Below are positions 20,455 through 27,850 of a DNA stretch of 64,000 nt, piece by piece. Source of the DNA: Streptomyces sp. NBC_01723 (lineage in GTDB: Bacteria; Actinomycetota; Actinomycetes; Streptomycetales; Streptomycetaceae); contig NZ_CP109171.1 of assembly GCF_036246005.1 (NCBI RefSeq), positions 7,242,001 through 7,306,000 of the forward strand, read 5' to 3'. The notes under the pieces are model-generated. The model was not told the origin of the DNA. It saw only the letters and a program-made list of their open reading frames with translations, and did not search any database. Every line of letters starts with the position of its first letter. Within the stretch, counting starts at the first letter, position 1. The position numbers and the translations under genes were made by a program.

Positions 20455-21660
20455 CTAACCCTGGAATCGATACTCTTCGAGCAGTCGGCGACCGATGATC
20501 ATTTTCTGGATCTCGGCGGTGCCTTCACCGATCAGGAGCATCGGAGCCTCGCGGTAGAGGCGCTCGATCTCGTACTCCTTGGAGAAGCCGTACCCGCCGT
20601 GGATCCGGAAGGCGTCCTCCACGACCTCTTTGCAGTACTCGGATGCGAGGTACTTGGCCATACCCGCTTCCAGGTCGTTTCGTTCGCCCGAGTCCTTTTT
20701 GCGTGCAGCGTTCACCATCATCGCATGCGCCGCCTCCACCTTGGTAGCCATCTCCGCGAGCTTGAACTGAATGGCCTGGTGCTGGGCGATCTGCTTGCCG
20801 AAAGTGTGACGCTGCTGGGCGTACCGGACGCCGAGTTCGAAGGCACGCTGAGCGACGCCGCAGCCACGCGCCGCCACGTTGACGCGGCCGACCTCGACGC
20901 CGTCCATCATTTGGTAAAAACCTCGCCCGGTGACGCCGCCGAGCACCCGATCGGCCGGAATGCGCAGGCCGTCCATGATGAGCTCGGTGGTGTCGACGCC
21001 CTTGTAGCCCATCTTGTCGATCTTGCCGGGGATGGTCAGGCCGGGGCGGACCTCACCGAATCCGGGCTCCTTCTCCACCAGGAAGGTCGTCATCGACTTG
21101 TGGGCGGCGGTCCCCTCGGGGTGACCCTCGTCACTTTTTACGAGAACGGCCACCAGCGACGACGTACCGCCGTTCGTGAGCCACATCTTCTGGCCGTTCA
21201 GGACGTACTCCTCGCCGTCCCGCACCGCCTTCGAGGAGATGGCAGACACGTCGGAACCCAGCGCCGGCTCGGACATCGAGAAGGCGCCGCGGATGTCGCC
21301 CGCCGCCATCCGGGGCAGGAAGTGGTCCTTCTGCTCCTGGGTGCCGTGCTGCTTGAGCATGTACGCCACGATGAAGTGCGTGTTGATGATGCCGGACACC
21401 GACATCCAGCCCCGGGCGATCTCCTCCACGCACAGCGCGTAGGTGAGGAGTGACTCGCCCAGGCCCCCGTACTCCTCCGGAATCATCAGCCCGAACAGGC
21501 CGAGTTCCTTGAGCCCGTCGACGATGTCCTGCGGGTACTCGTCCCGGTGCTCCAGCTCCGTCGCGACCGGGATGATCTCCTTGTCCACGAAGTCCCGGAC
21601 GGTGGAGAGGATCTCCGTCTGGACGTCCGTCAGGCCGTGGGTCTGGGCGAGGCGGCTCAT
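20455..21660 (-). CDS. Acyl-CoA dehydrogenase, probable methylsuccinyl-CoA dehydrogenase
   Basis: The 401-residue FAD enzyme has the acyl-CoA dehydrogenase pattern: EYGGLGESLLTYALCVEEIA, then FSMSEPALGSDVSAI (FAD/substrate loop), VGRVNVAARGCGVAQRAFEL, and the C-terminal AFRIHGGYGFSKEYEIERLYR. It is the last of five packed genes whose other members match the ethylmalonyl-CoA pathway, so oxidation of (2S)-methylsuccinyl-CoA to mesaconyl-CoA is the best role. That role is inferred from context: Rhodobacter Mcd proteins are longer, and general short-chain or branched-chain acyl-CoA dehydrogenases look similar. Its start immediately follows the upstream stop. Confidence 0.88.
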   Translation of the reverse strand: MSRLAQTHGLTDVQTEILSTVRDFVDKEIIPVATELEHRDEYPQDIVDGLKELGLFGLMIPEEYGGLGESLLTYALCVEEIARGWMSVSGIINTHFIVAYMLKQHGTQEQKDHFLPRMAAGDIRGAFSMSEPALGSDVSAISSKAVRDGEEYVLNGQKMWLTNGGTSSLVAVLVKSDEGHPEGTAAHKSMTTFLVEKEPGFGEVRPGLTIPGKIDKMGYKGVDTTELIMDGLRIPADRVLGGVTGRGFYQMMDGVEVGRVNVAARGCGVAQRAFELGVRYAQQRHTFGKQIAQHQAIQFKLAEMATKVEAAHAMMVNAARKKDSGERNDLEAGMAKYLASEYCKEVVEDAFRIHGGYGFSKEYEIERLYREAPMLLIGEGTAEIQKMIIGRRLLEEYRFQG

Positions 21661-22173
21661 CTACTTCCCCTGTTCCTTCAATTCGGGGCGGCCCGGCTGC
21701 TCGCCGCCGCGCTCCTTGATGTACGTCTCGGTCGGCACCATCACCTTGCGGCGGAACACGCACACGAGCGTGCCGTCCTGCTTGTAGCCCTTGGTCTCGA
21801 CGTGGACGATGCCCCGGTCGTTCTTCGACTTGGACGGCCACTTGTCGAGCACGGTCGTCTCGCCGTAGATCGTGTCGCCGTGGAAGGTCGGCGCCACGTG
21901 CCTCAGCGACTCGATCTCCAGGTTGGCGATCGCCTTGCCGGAGACGTCCGGGACGGACATGCCGAGCAGGAGCGAGTAGATGTAGTTGCCCACCACCACG
22001 TTCTTGCCGAAGTCCGTCGTCTTCTCGGCGTAGTTCGTGTCCATGTGCAGGGGGTGGTGGTTCATGGTGAGGAGACAGAACAGGTGGTCGTCGTACTCCG
22101 TGACCGTCTTGCCCGGCCAGTGCTTGTACACCGCCCCGACCTCGAACTCCTCGTAGGTCCGTCCGAACTGCAT
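21661..22173 (-). CDS. MaoC-like dehydratase, probable mesaconyl-CoA hydratase
   Basis: The 170-residue protein starts at ATG 22173 with GGAGG 10 bases upstream; GTG 22182 overlaps the preceding stop but lacks a usable ribosome site. It is a single hot-dog domain of the MaoC/R-hydratase type: FGRTYEEFEVG opens it, then DDHLFCLLTMNHHPLHMD carries the Asp/His hydratase residues, then VVVGNYIYSLLLGM. By position it should hydrate mesaconyl-CoA to beta-methylmalyl-CoA. Characterised proteobacterial Mch enzymes are about twice as long with two hot-dog repeats, so this compact form is worth noting. Confidence 0.85.
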   Translation of the reverse strand: MQFGRTYEEFEVGAVYKHWPGKTVTEYDDHLFCLLTMNHHPLHMDTNYAEKTTDFGKNVVVGNYIYSLLLGMSVPDVSGKAIANLEIESLRHVAPTFHGDTIYGETTVLDKWPSKSKNDRGIVHVETKGYKQDGTLVCVFRRKVMVPTETYIKERGGEQPGRPELKEQGK

Positions 22174-22178
22174 GGCGG

Positions 22179-23141
22179 TCACGCCTCCGGGATCTCGAAC
22201 TTGCTGGTGCGCTTCATGCCGGCGGCCCTTCCCTTGCCGGAGACGACCAGGGCCATCTTGCGGCTGGCCTCGTCGATCATCTCGTCGCCGAGCATCGCGG
22301 AGCCCTTCTTGCCGCCCGCCTCGGACGTGTAGTAGTCGTACGCGTCCAGGATCAGCTCGGCGTGGTCGTAGTCCTCCTGGGAGGGCGAGAAGATCTCGTT
22401 GGACGCCTCGACCTGGCCCGGGTGCAGCACCCACTTGCCGTCGAAGCCGAGGGCGGCGGCGCGCTGCGCGACCTCGCGGTAGCCGTCGACGTTGCGGATC
22501 TGGAGGTAGGGGCCGTCGATCGCCTGGAGGTTGTTGGCGCGGGCGGCCATCAGGATCTTCATCAGGATGTAGTGGTAGGCGTCCGCCGGGTAGCCGGGGG
22601 GCTGCTCGCCCACCACGAGCGACTTCATGTTGATGGACGCCATGAAGTCGGCCGGGCCGAAGATGATGGTCTCGACGCGCGGGGAGGCCTGCGCGATCTC
22701 GTTGACGTTGTTCAGGCCCCGCGCGTTCTCGATCTGCGCCTCGATGCCGATGCGGCCGACCTCGAAGCCCATCGTCTTCTCGATCTGCGTGAGCAGCAGG
22801 TCGAGGGCCACCACCTGCTGGGCGTCCTGCACCTTCGGCAGCATGATGCAGTCCAGGTTCGGGCCCGCGCCCTCCACCACCGTCACGACGTCGCGGTACG
22901 TCCACTCGGTCGTCCAGTCGTTGACGCGCACGACGCGGGTCTTGCCGGTCCAGTCGCCCTCGTTGAGGAACTTGACGATGGTGTGCCGCGCCTCCGGCTT
23001 GGCGAGCGGCGCGCAGGCGTCCTCCAGGTCGAGGAAGACCTGGTCGGCGGGGAGACCCTGGGCCTTCTCCAGGAAGCGGGGGTTGCTTCCGGGCACCGCC
23101 AGACAGGAACGGCGGGGGCGAAGGCGGTTGACAGTCGTCAT
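22179..23141 (-). CDS. CitE-like lyase, probable beta-methylmalyl-CoA/malyl-CoA lyase
   Basis: The 320-residue protein starts at ATG 23141, overlapping the mutase stop (ATGA). It belongs to the HpcH/HpaI-CitE family: RRSCLAVPGSNPRFLEKA at the N-terminus, FLDLEDACAPLAK with the metal-binding acidic cluster, RVNDWTTEW, and GFDGKWVLHPGQVEA near the C-terminus. In the ethylmalonyl-CoA pathway such an enzyme cleaves beta-methylmalyl-CoA to glyoxylate and propionyl-CoA, or condenses acetyl-CoA with glyoxylate. Citrate lyase itself is excluded because the alpha and gamma subunit genes are absent. Confidence 0.9.
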   Translation of the reverse strand: MTTVNRLRPRRSCLAVPGSNPRFLEKAQGLPADQVFLDLEDACAPLAKPEARHTIVKFLNEGDWTGKTRVVRVNDWTTEWTYRDVVTVVEGAGPNLDCIMLPKVQDAQQVVALDLLLTQIEKTMGFEVGRIGIEAQIENARGLNNVNEIAQASPRVETIIFGPADFMASINMKSLVVGEQPPGYPADAYHYILMKILMAARANNLQAIDGPYLQIRNVDGYREVAQRAAALGFDGKWVLHPGQVEASNEIFSPSQEDYDHAELILDAYDYYTSEAGGKKGSAMLGDEMIDEASRKMALVVSGKGRAAGMKRTSKFEIPEA

Positions 23142-25165
23142 GCGGGGACCTCCAGGGGATCGAGCTTGTTCGCGTACCGGATCTCGTCGACGATCCGGCC
23201 GATGATTCCGGTGATGTCGAAGTCCTTCGGGGTGAAGACCGCGGCCACTCCGGCGGCCCGCAGCGCTTCGGCATCTCCGTTGGGGATGATGCCACCGGCG
23301 ATCACCGGTATATCCGTGGCACCGGCCACACGGAGGCGGTCCAGCACGTCCGGGACGAGCTGGGCGTGCGACCCGGAGAGGATGGACAGGCCCACCGCGT
23401 GCACGTCCTCGGCCAGGGCGGCGTCCACGATCTGCTCCGGGGTCAGCCTGATGCCCTGGTAGACCACTTCGAACCCGGCGTCGCGGGCCCGCACCGCGAT
23501 CTGCTCGGCGCCGTTGGAGTGGCCGTCGAGGCCGGGCTTGCCGACCAGGAAGCGGAGCTTGCCCACCCCGAGGTCCTTGGCCGTCAGTTCCACCTTGCGG
23601 CGCACCCCGGCCAGCGCCGACCCCTCCTCGGCGGCGACGGCGACCGGCGCCGAGGAGACCCCGGTCGGTGCCCGGAACTCGCCGAAGACCTCGCGCAGCG
23701 CTCCGGCCCACTCGCCGGTCGTGACGCCGGCGCGGGCGCACTCCAGGGTGGCCTCCATGAGGTTGTCGGTGCCCTTGGCGGCCTCCTTCAGCTTCTCCAG
23801 CGCCTTGCAGGGGCGCGGGTGGTTGAAGGGCGGCTGGTAGCGGGTGTCCCGCCAGTTCAGGAGCGAGGCGGTGACCCGTGCCTCGACCGCCGGGTCGACG
23901 GTCTGGATCGCGGTGTCCAGGTCGGCGGTGAGCGGGTTCGGCTCGGTGCCCTCGAAGGCGTTGACACCGATGATCTTCTCCTCGCCCGACTCGATCCGGG
24001 CCCGGCGCTCGGCGTGCGAGGAGACCAGCTGGGACTTGAGGTAGCCGGACTCGACGGCGGCCATGGCGCCGCCCATCTCCTCGATGCGCTCCATCTCGGC
24101 GAGCGACTCCTCGACCAGCTCCTCCACCTTCGCCTCGACCACCGTCGAGCCCTCGAAGAGGTCGCCGTACTCCAGCAGGTCGCTCTCGTACGCCAGCACC
24201 TGCTGGATGCGGAGCGACCACTGCTGGTCCCACGGCCGGGGCAGGCCCAGCGCCTCGTTCCAGGCCGGCAGCTGCACGGCACGCGCGCGTGCGTCCTTGG
24301 AGAGGGTGACCGCCAGCATCTCCAGGACGATCCGCTGGACGTTGTTCTCCGGCTGGGCCTCCGTCAGACCCAGGGAGTTGACCTGGACGCCGTAGCGGAA
24401 GCGTCGGTGCTTGGGGTTCTCGATGCCGTACCGCTCGCGGGTGACGCGGTCCCAGATGCGGCCGAAGGCGCGCATCTTGCACATCTCCTCGACGAAGCGG
24501 ACGCCCGCGTTCACGAAGAAGGAGATGCGGCCGACGACGTCCCCCATGCGCTCCTGCGGCACCTGGCCGCTGTCGCGCACCGCGTCCAGGACGGCGATCG
24601 CGGTGGACATCGCGTACGCGATCTCCTGCACCGGCGTGGCGCCGGCCTCCTGCAGGTGGTAGCTGCAGATGTTGATCGGGTTCCACTTGGGGATGTGGGA
24701 GACCGTGTAGGCGATCATGTCCGTCGTCAGGCGGAGCGAGGGCCCCGGCGGGAAGACGTGCGTGCCCCGGGAGAGGTACTCCTTGACGATGTCGTTCTGG
24801 GTGGTGCCCTGGAGCTTGGTGATGTCCACCCCCTGCTCCTCGGCGACGACCTGGTAGAGCGCCAGCAGCCACATGGCCGTGGCGTTGATGGTCATCGAGG
24901 TGTTCATCTGGTCCAGGGGTATGTCCTGGAACAGCCGGCGCATGTCACCGAGGTGCGCCACCGGCACGCCGACCCGGCCCACCTCGCCGCGGGCGAGGAT
25001 GTGGTCGGAGTCGTAGCCGGTCTGGGTCGGCAGGTCGAACGCGACCGACAGACCCGTCTGGCCCTTGGCGAGGTTGCGCCGGTACAGCTCGTTGGACGCC
25101 TCGGCCGTGGAGTGACCGGCGTAGGTGCGCATCAGCCACGGCCGGTCCTTCTGACGATCGGTCAT
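23138..25165 (-). CDS. meaA: B12-dependent ethylmalonyl-CoA mutase (MeaA)
   Basis: The 675-residue protein starts at ATG 25165 behind GGAG. The first 520 residues are the acyl-CoA mutase barrel (GLSVAFDLPTQTGYDSDH, and NGAGVRFVEEMCKMRA-like helices); the last 130 form the cobalamin domain with DGHSNGAEQIA (DxHxxG base-off motif, His as the lower ligand) and LSILSGSHAQLV. It is a single-chain mutase of the MeaA/Ecm type rather than the two-subunit methylmalonyl-CoA mutase. Lying directly after crotonyl-CoA carboxylase/reductase, it should convert ethylmalonyl-CoA to methylsuccinyl-CoA. Confidence 0.93.
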   Translation of the reverse strand: MTDRQKDRPWLMRTYAGHSTAEASNELYRRNLAKGQTGLSVAFDLPTQTGYDSDHILARGEVGRVGVPVAHLGDMRRLFQDIPLDQMNTSMTINATAMWLLALYQVVAEEQGVDITKLQGTTQNDIVKEYLSRGTHVFPPGPSLRLTTDMIAYTVSHIPKWNPINICSYHLQEAGATPVQEIAYAMSTAIAVLDAVRDSGQVPQERMGDVVGRISFFVNAGVRFVEEMCKMRAFGRIWDRVTRERYGIENPKHRRFRYGVQVNSLGLTEAQPENNVQRIVLEMLAVTLSKDARARAVQLPAWNEALGLPRPWDQQWSLRIQQVLAYESDLLEYGDLFEGSTVVEAKVEELVEESLAEMERIEEMGGAMAAVESGYLKSQLVSSHAERRARIESGEEKIIGVNAFEGTEPNPLTADLDTAIQTVDPAVEARVTASLLNWRDTRYQPPFNHPRPCKALEKLKEAAKGTDNLMEATLECARAGVTTGEWAGALREVFGEFRAPTGVSSAPVAVAAEEGSALAGVRRKVELTAKDLGVGKLRFLVGKPGLDGHSNGAEQIAVRARDAGFEVVYQGIRLTPEQIVDAALAEDVHAVGLSILSGSHAQLVPDVLDRLRVAGATDIPVIAGGIIPNGDAEALRAAGVAAVFTPKDFDITGIIGRIVDEIRYANKLDPLEVPA

Positions 25166-25175
25166 GCGGCGCTCC

Positions 25176-26519
25176 TCAGATGTTCCGGAAGCGGTTGATG
25201 GCGTCGACGTGCCGGGCGCGCATCTCCTCGTCGCGCACGCCCAGGCCCTCCTCGGGGGCGAGGCACAGCACGCCGACCTTGCCCTGGTGGGCGTTGCGGT
25301 GGACGTCGTGGGCGGCCTGGCCGGTCTCCTCCAGGGCGTACACCTTGGAGAGGGTCGGGTGGATCTTGCCCTTGGCGATGAGGCGGTTGGCCTCCCAGGC
25401 CTCGCGGTAGTTGGCGAAGTGGGAGCCGATGATGCGCTTCAGGGACATCCACAGGTAGCGGTTGTCGTACTCGTGCATGTAGCCCGAGGTCGAGGCGCAG
25501 GTGGTGATGGTGCCGCCCTTGCGGGTGACGAAGACGCTCGCGCCGAACGTCTCGCGGCCGGGGTGCTCGAAGACGATGTCGATGTCCTCGCCGCCGGTGA
25601 ACTCGCGGATGCGCTTGCCGAAGCGCTTCCACTCCTTGGGGTCCTGGGTGCGCTCGTCCTTCCAGAACTTGTAGCCCTCGGCGTTGCGGTCGATGATCGC
25701 CTCGGCGCCCATCGAGCGGCAGATGTCCGCCTTCTGCTCGCTGGAGACGACACAGACCGGGTTGGCGCCGCCGGCCAGCGCGAACTGGGTGGCGTACGAG
25801 CCGAGGCCGCCGCTGGCACCCCAGATGAGCACGTTGTCGCCCTGCTTCATGCCGGCGCCGTTGCGGGAGACCAGCTGCCGGTAGGCGGTGGAGTTGACCA
25901 GGCCCGGCGCCGCGGCCTCCTCCCAGCTCAGGTGGCCCGGCTTGGGCATCAGCTGGTTGGACTTGACCAGCGCGATCTCCGCGAGGCCGCCGAAGTTGGT
26001 CTCGAAGCCCCAGATGCGCTGCTCGGGGTCGAGCATCGTGTCGTTGTGGCCGTCGGAGGACTCCAGCTCGACGGAGAGGCAGTGCGCGACGACCTCGTCG
26101 CCGGGGTGCCAGGAGTTGACGCCCGGGCCGGTGCGCAGCACGACGCCCGCGAGGTCGGAGCCGATGATGTGGTACGGCAGGTCGTGGCGCTTGGCCAGGT
26201 CGCTGGTGCGGCCGTAGCGCTCCAGGAAGCCGAAGGTGGACAGCGGCTCGAAGATCGAGGTCCACACCGAGTTGTAGTTGACCGAGGAGGCCATGACGGC
26301 CACCAGGGCCTCACCCGGGCCCAGCTCCGGCAGCGGCACCTCGTCGAGGTGGATCGACTTGCGCGGGTCCTTGTCGCGGGTTTCGAGGCCCGCGAACATC
26401 TCGGTCTCGTCCTTGTGCACGGTGATCGCGCGGTACGACTCGGGGAGCGGCAGGGCGGCGAAGTCGTCCGGCGTGGAGTCGGCCGACTGGATCGCGGCCA
26501 GGATGTCCTTCATGGTCAC
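25176..26519 (-). CDS. ccr: Crotonyl-CoA carboxylase/reductase
   Basis: The 447-residue protein starts at GTG 26519 with GGAGG 7 bases upstream; ATG 26513 is a weaker choice. It is a medium-chain dehydrogenase/reductase of the Ccr type: VMASSVNYNSVWTSIFEP, then HIIGSDLAGVVLRTGPGVN, and the NADP-binding LIWGASGGLGSYATQFAL. FEHPGRETFGASVFV and MSLKRIIGSHFANY match the Ccr family. The enzyme reductively carboxylates crotonyl-CoA with NADPH and CO2 to ethylmalonyl-CoA, the entry step of the pathway, and also supplies extender units for polyketides. It is the first gene of the operon. Confidence 0.95.
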   Translation of the reverse strand: MTMKDILAAIQSADSTPDDFAALPLPESYRAITVHKDETEMFAGLETRDKDPRKSIHLDEVPLPELGPGEALVAVMASSVNYNSVWTSIFEPLSTFGFLERYGRTSDLAKRHDLPYHIIGSDLAGVVLRTGPGVNSWHPGDEVVAHCLSVELESSDGHNDTMLDPEQRIWGFETNFGGLAEIALVKSNQLMPKPGHLSWEEAAAPGLVNSTAYRQLVSRNGAGMKQGDNVLIWGASGGLGSYATQFALAGGANPVCVVSSEQKADICRSMGAEAIIDRNAEGYKFWKDERTQDPKEWKRFGKRIREFTGGEDIDIVFEHPGRETFGASVFVTRKGGTITTCASTSGYMHEYDNRYLWMSLKRIIGSHFANYREAWEANRLIAKGKIHPTLSKVYALEETGQAAHDVHRNAHQGKVGVLCLAPEEGLGVRDEEMRARHVDAINRFRNI

Positions 26520-26848
26520 GGTGTTGCCTCCGGCGTCGAGCGCCCTGAGGGAGGGGCGCTGAGGGTTACGTCGGTGCTGCTGAGGGTCGGGTGAGGGGTG
26601 CCGTCGGTTCGGCGGGTGTGGTGCTTCGGCGGCGCTTTGTGGCGCGGAGGGTGCCTGTGACGCAGGCGCCGGGCACGCGGGCGATGGCTCGCGGGGACAG
26701 CCCGGACACCTTCAACGTATGGCACCGCGTGTCACCCCGCAAGGCACTCGGTGCCAGAACTTGCTCTCAGATGAAATCTTTACGCGACAGATGAGCGATG
26801 ATCGATCCAACGGGGGTCGCGGGAGACTCGAAAAGGGACGTTGACATG
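26520..26848 (-). promoter_or_regulatory. Upstream region of the ccr operon
   Basis: This stretch between the TetR gene terminator and ccr holds no credible gene. It contains a short perfect inverted repeat, GGCAC-TCG-GTGCC (26743-26755), about 225 bp upstream of ccr and possibly part of a regulator site. I could not identify a convincing promoter pair. Confidence 0.35.
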
Positions 26849-26876
26849 CAAAAACGGCCACCCGAAGGGTGGCCGT
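26849..26876 (-). terminator. Rho-independent terminator of the tetR gene
   Basis: On the minus strand a 10-bp stem (26854-26863 with 26867-26876, 3-nt loop) is followed by five T residues. It starts 22 bp after the TetR stop and is the most classical terminator in the window. Confidence 0.85.
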
Positions 26877-26898
26877 CGTCACAGGGGGAAGAGTGGGC

Positions 26899-27714
26899 TC
26901 AGTGCTCCTTGAGGGCCTGTTCGATGGTCCGCATGACCTCGTGCAGCGGCGCGTCGGTCCGCGCCACCGTCACCAGCACGTCGCCGTGCACCGAGGCCGA
27001 GGCGCCCTCCGGACGCCCGGTGGAGGCCGTACCGCGCCCCGCGCCGATGCCCGTCCCGAACGTCTTGCGCACGATCGCGAAGGCGTGGTCGAGCTGCGCC
27101 TCGACGTCGCCCTGCCCGCCCGCCCGCAACCAGCGCCGGAGCACGTGGTTGTGCGCGGTGACCACGGCGGACGCGGCCACCTCCGCCAGCAGCGGGTCGT
27201 CGTTGGCGTCGTCGTCGTGCGCGTGCTCGTCGAAGTGCCCGAGCAGATAGCGGGTGAACAGACGCTCGTAGCGGGCCACCGACGCGATCTCCGCCTCACG
27301 CAAAGTGGGCACCTCGCGCGTCAGCTTGTAGCGGGCGACCGAGATCTCCGGCCGCGCCGCGTACATCTTCATGACCTCCTTGATGCCGCGGCACACCGTG
27401 TCGAGCGGATGCTCGTGCGCCGGCGCCGCGTTGAGGACCGCCTCGGCGCGCACCAGGGTGTCGTCGTGGTCCGGGAAGATCGCCTCTTCCTTGGAGCGGA
27501 AGTGGCGGAAGAAGGTGCGGCGGGCGACCCCGGCCTGGGCCGCGATCTCGTCGACGGTGGTCGCCTCGTACCCCTTGGCCGCGAACAGTTCCATGGCCGC
27601 CGCCGCCAGTTCCCGGCGCATTTTGAGCCTCTGGGCGGCGGCGCGGCTGCCGGCCGCGCTCTCCGGCGCGTCGGGCGTGGCTGGTGTGCGTGTGGACTTG
27701 GCGGGCTGGGGCAT
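26899..27714 (-). CDS. TetR family transcriptional regulator
   Basis: With ATG 27714 the protein has 271 residues; other in-frame starts lie a few codons upstream and no start has a strong ribosome site. A basic Ala/Pro-rich arm precedes the TetR helix-turn-helix at about 33-80 (AAMELFAAKGYEATTVDEIA, then AGVARRTFFRHFRSKEEAIF). The C-terminal ligand domain is His/Asp/Glu-rich in the middle. It lies just upstream of the ccr operon in the same direction and downstream of a 3-hydroxyacyl-CoA dehydrogenase gene, so an acyl-CoA ligand is a reasonable guess. A palindromic site overlaps its own promoter region. Confidence 0.88.
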   Translation of the reverse strand: MPQPAKSTRTPATPDAPESAAGSRAAAQRLKMRRELAAAAMELFAAKGYEATTVDEIAAQAGVARRTFFRHFRSKEEAIFPDHDDTLVRAEAVLNAAPAHEHPLDTVCRGIKEVMKMYAARPEISVARYKLTREVPTLREAEIASVARYERLFTRYLLGHFDEHAHDDDANDDPLLAEVAASAVVTAHNHVLRRWLRAGGQGDVEAQLDHAFAIVRKTFGTGIGAGRGTASTGRPEGASASVHGDVLVTVARTDAPLHEVMRTIEQALKEH

Positions 27715-27728
27715 GACCCGAACGTACT

Positions 27729-27748
27729 GCATGTGTGCGCAATCATGC
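27729..27748. promoter_or_regulatory. Inverted repeat, possible TetR operator
   Basis: GCATG (27729-27733) and CATGC (27744-27748), separated by 10 bp, lie 15 bp upstream of the regulator start. The size and position suit autorepression by the TetR-family protein. Confidence 0.35.
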
Positions 27749-27850
27749 GCGTGACCGGGGATCTCCCCGCCCGCGGGGGGCGGGGGAGACCCGGCCGGAT
27801 CGAGCAGTCCGCCCCAGTCCTCCGGTGACCGGAACCAGTCGCCCGGACGC

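Noticed and set aside
26591..26794. A 67-codon frame upstream of ccr on the plus strand.
   Set aside because: No ribosome site, no recognisable domain and Arg/Ala composition of a chance frame.
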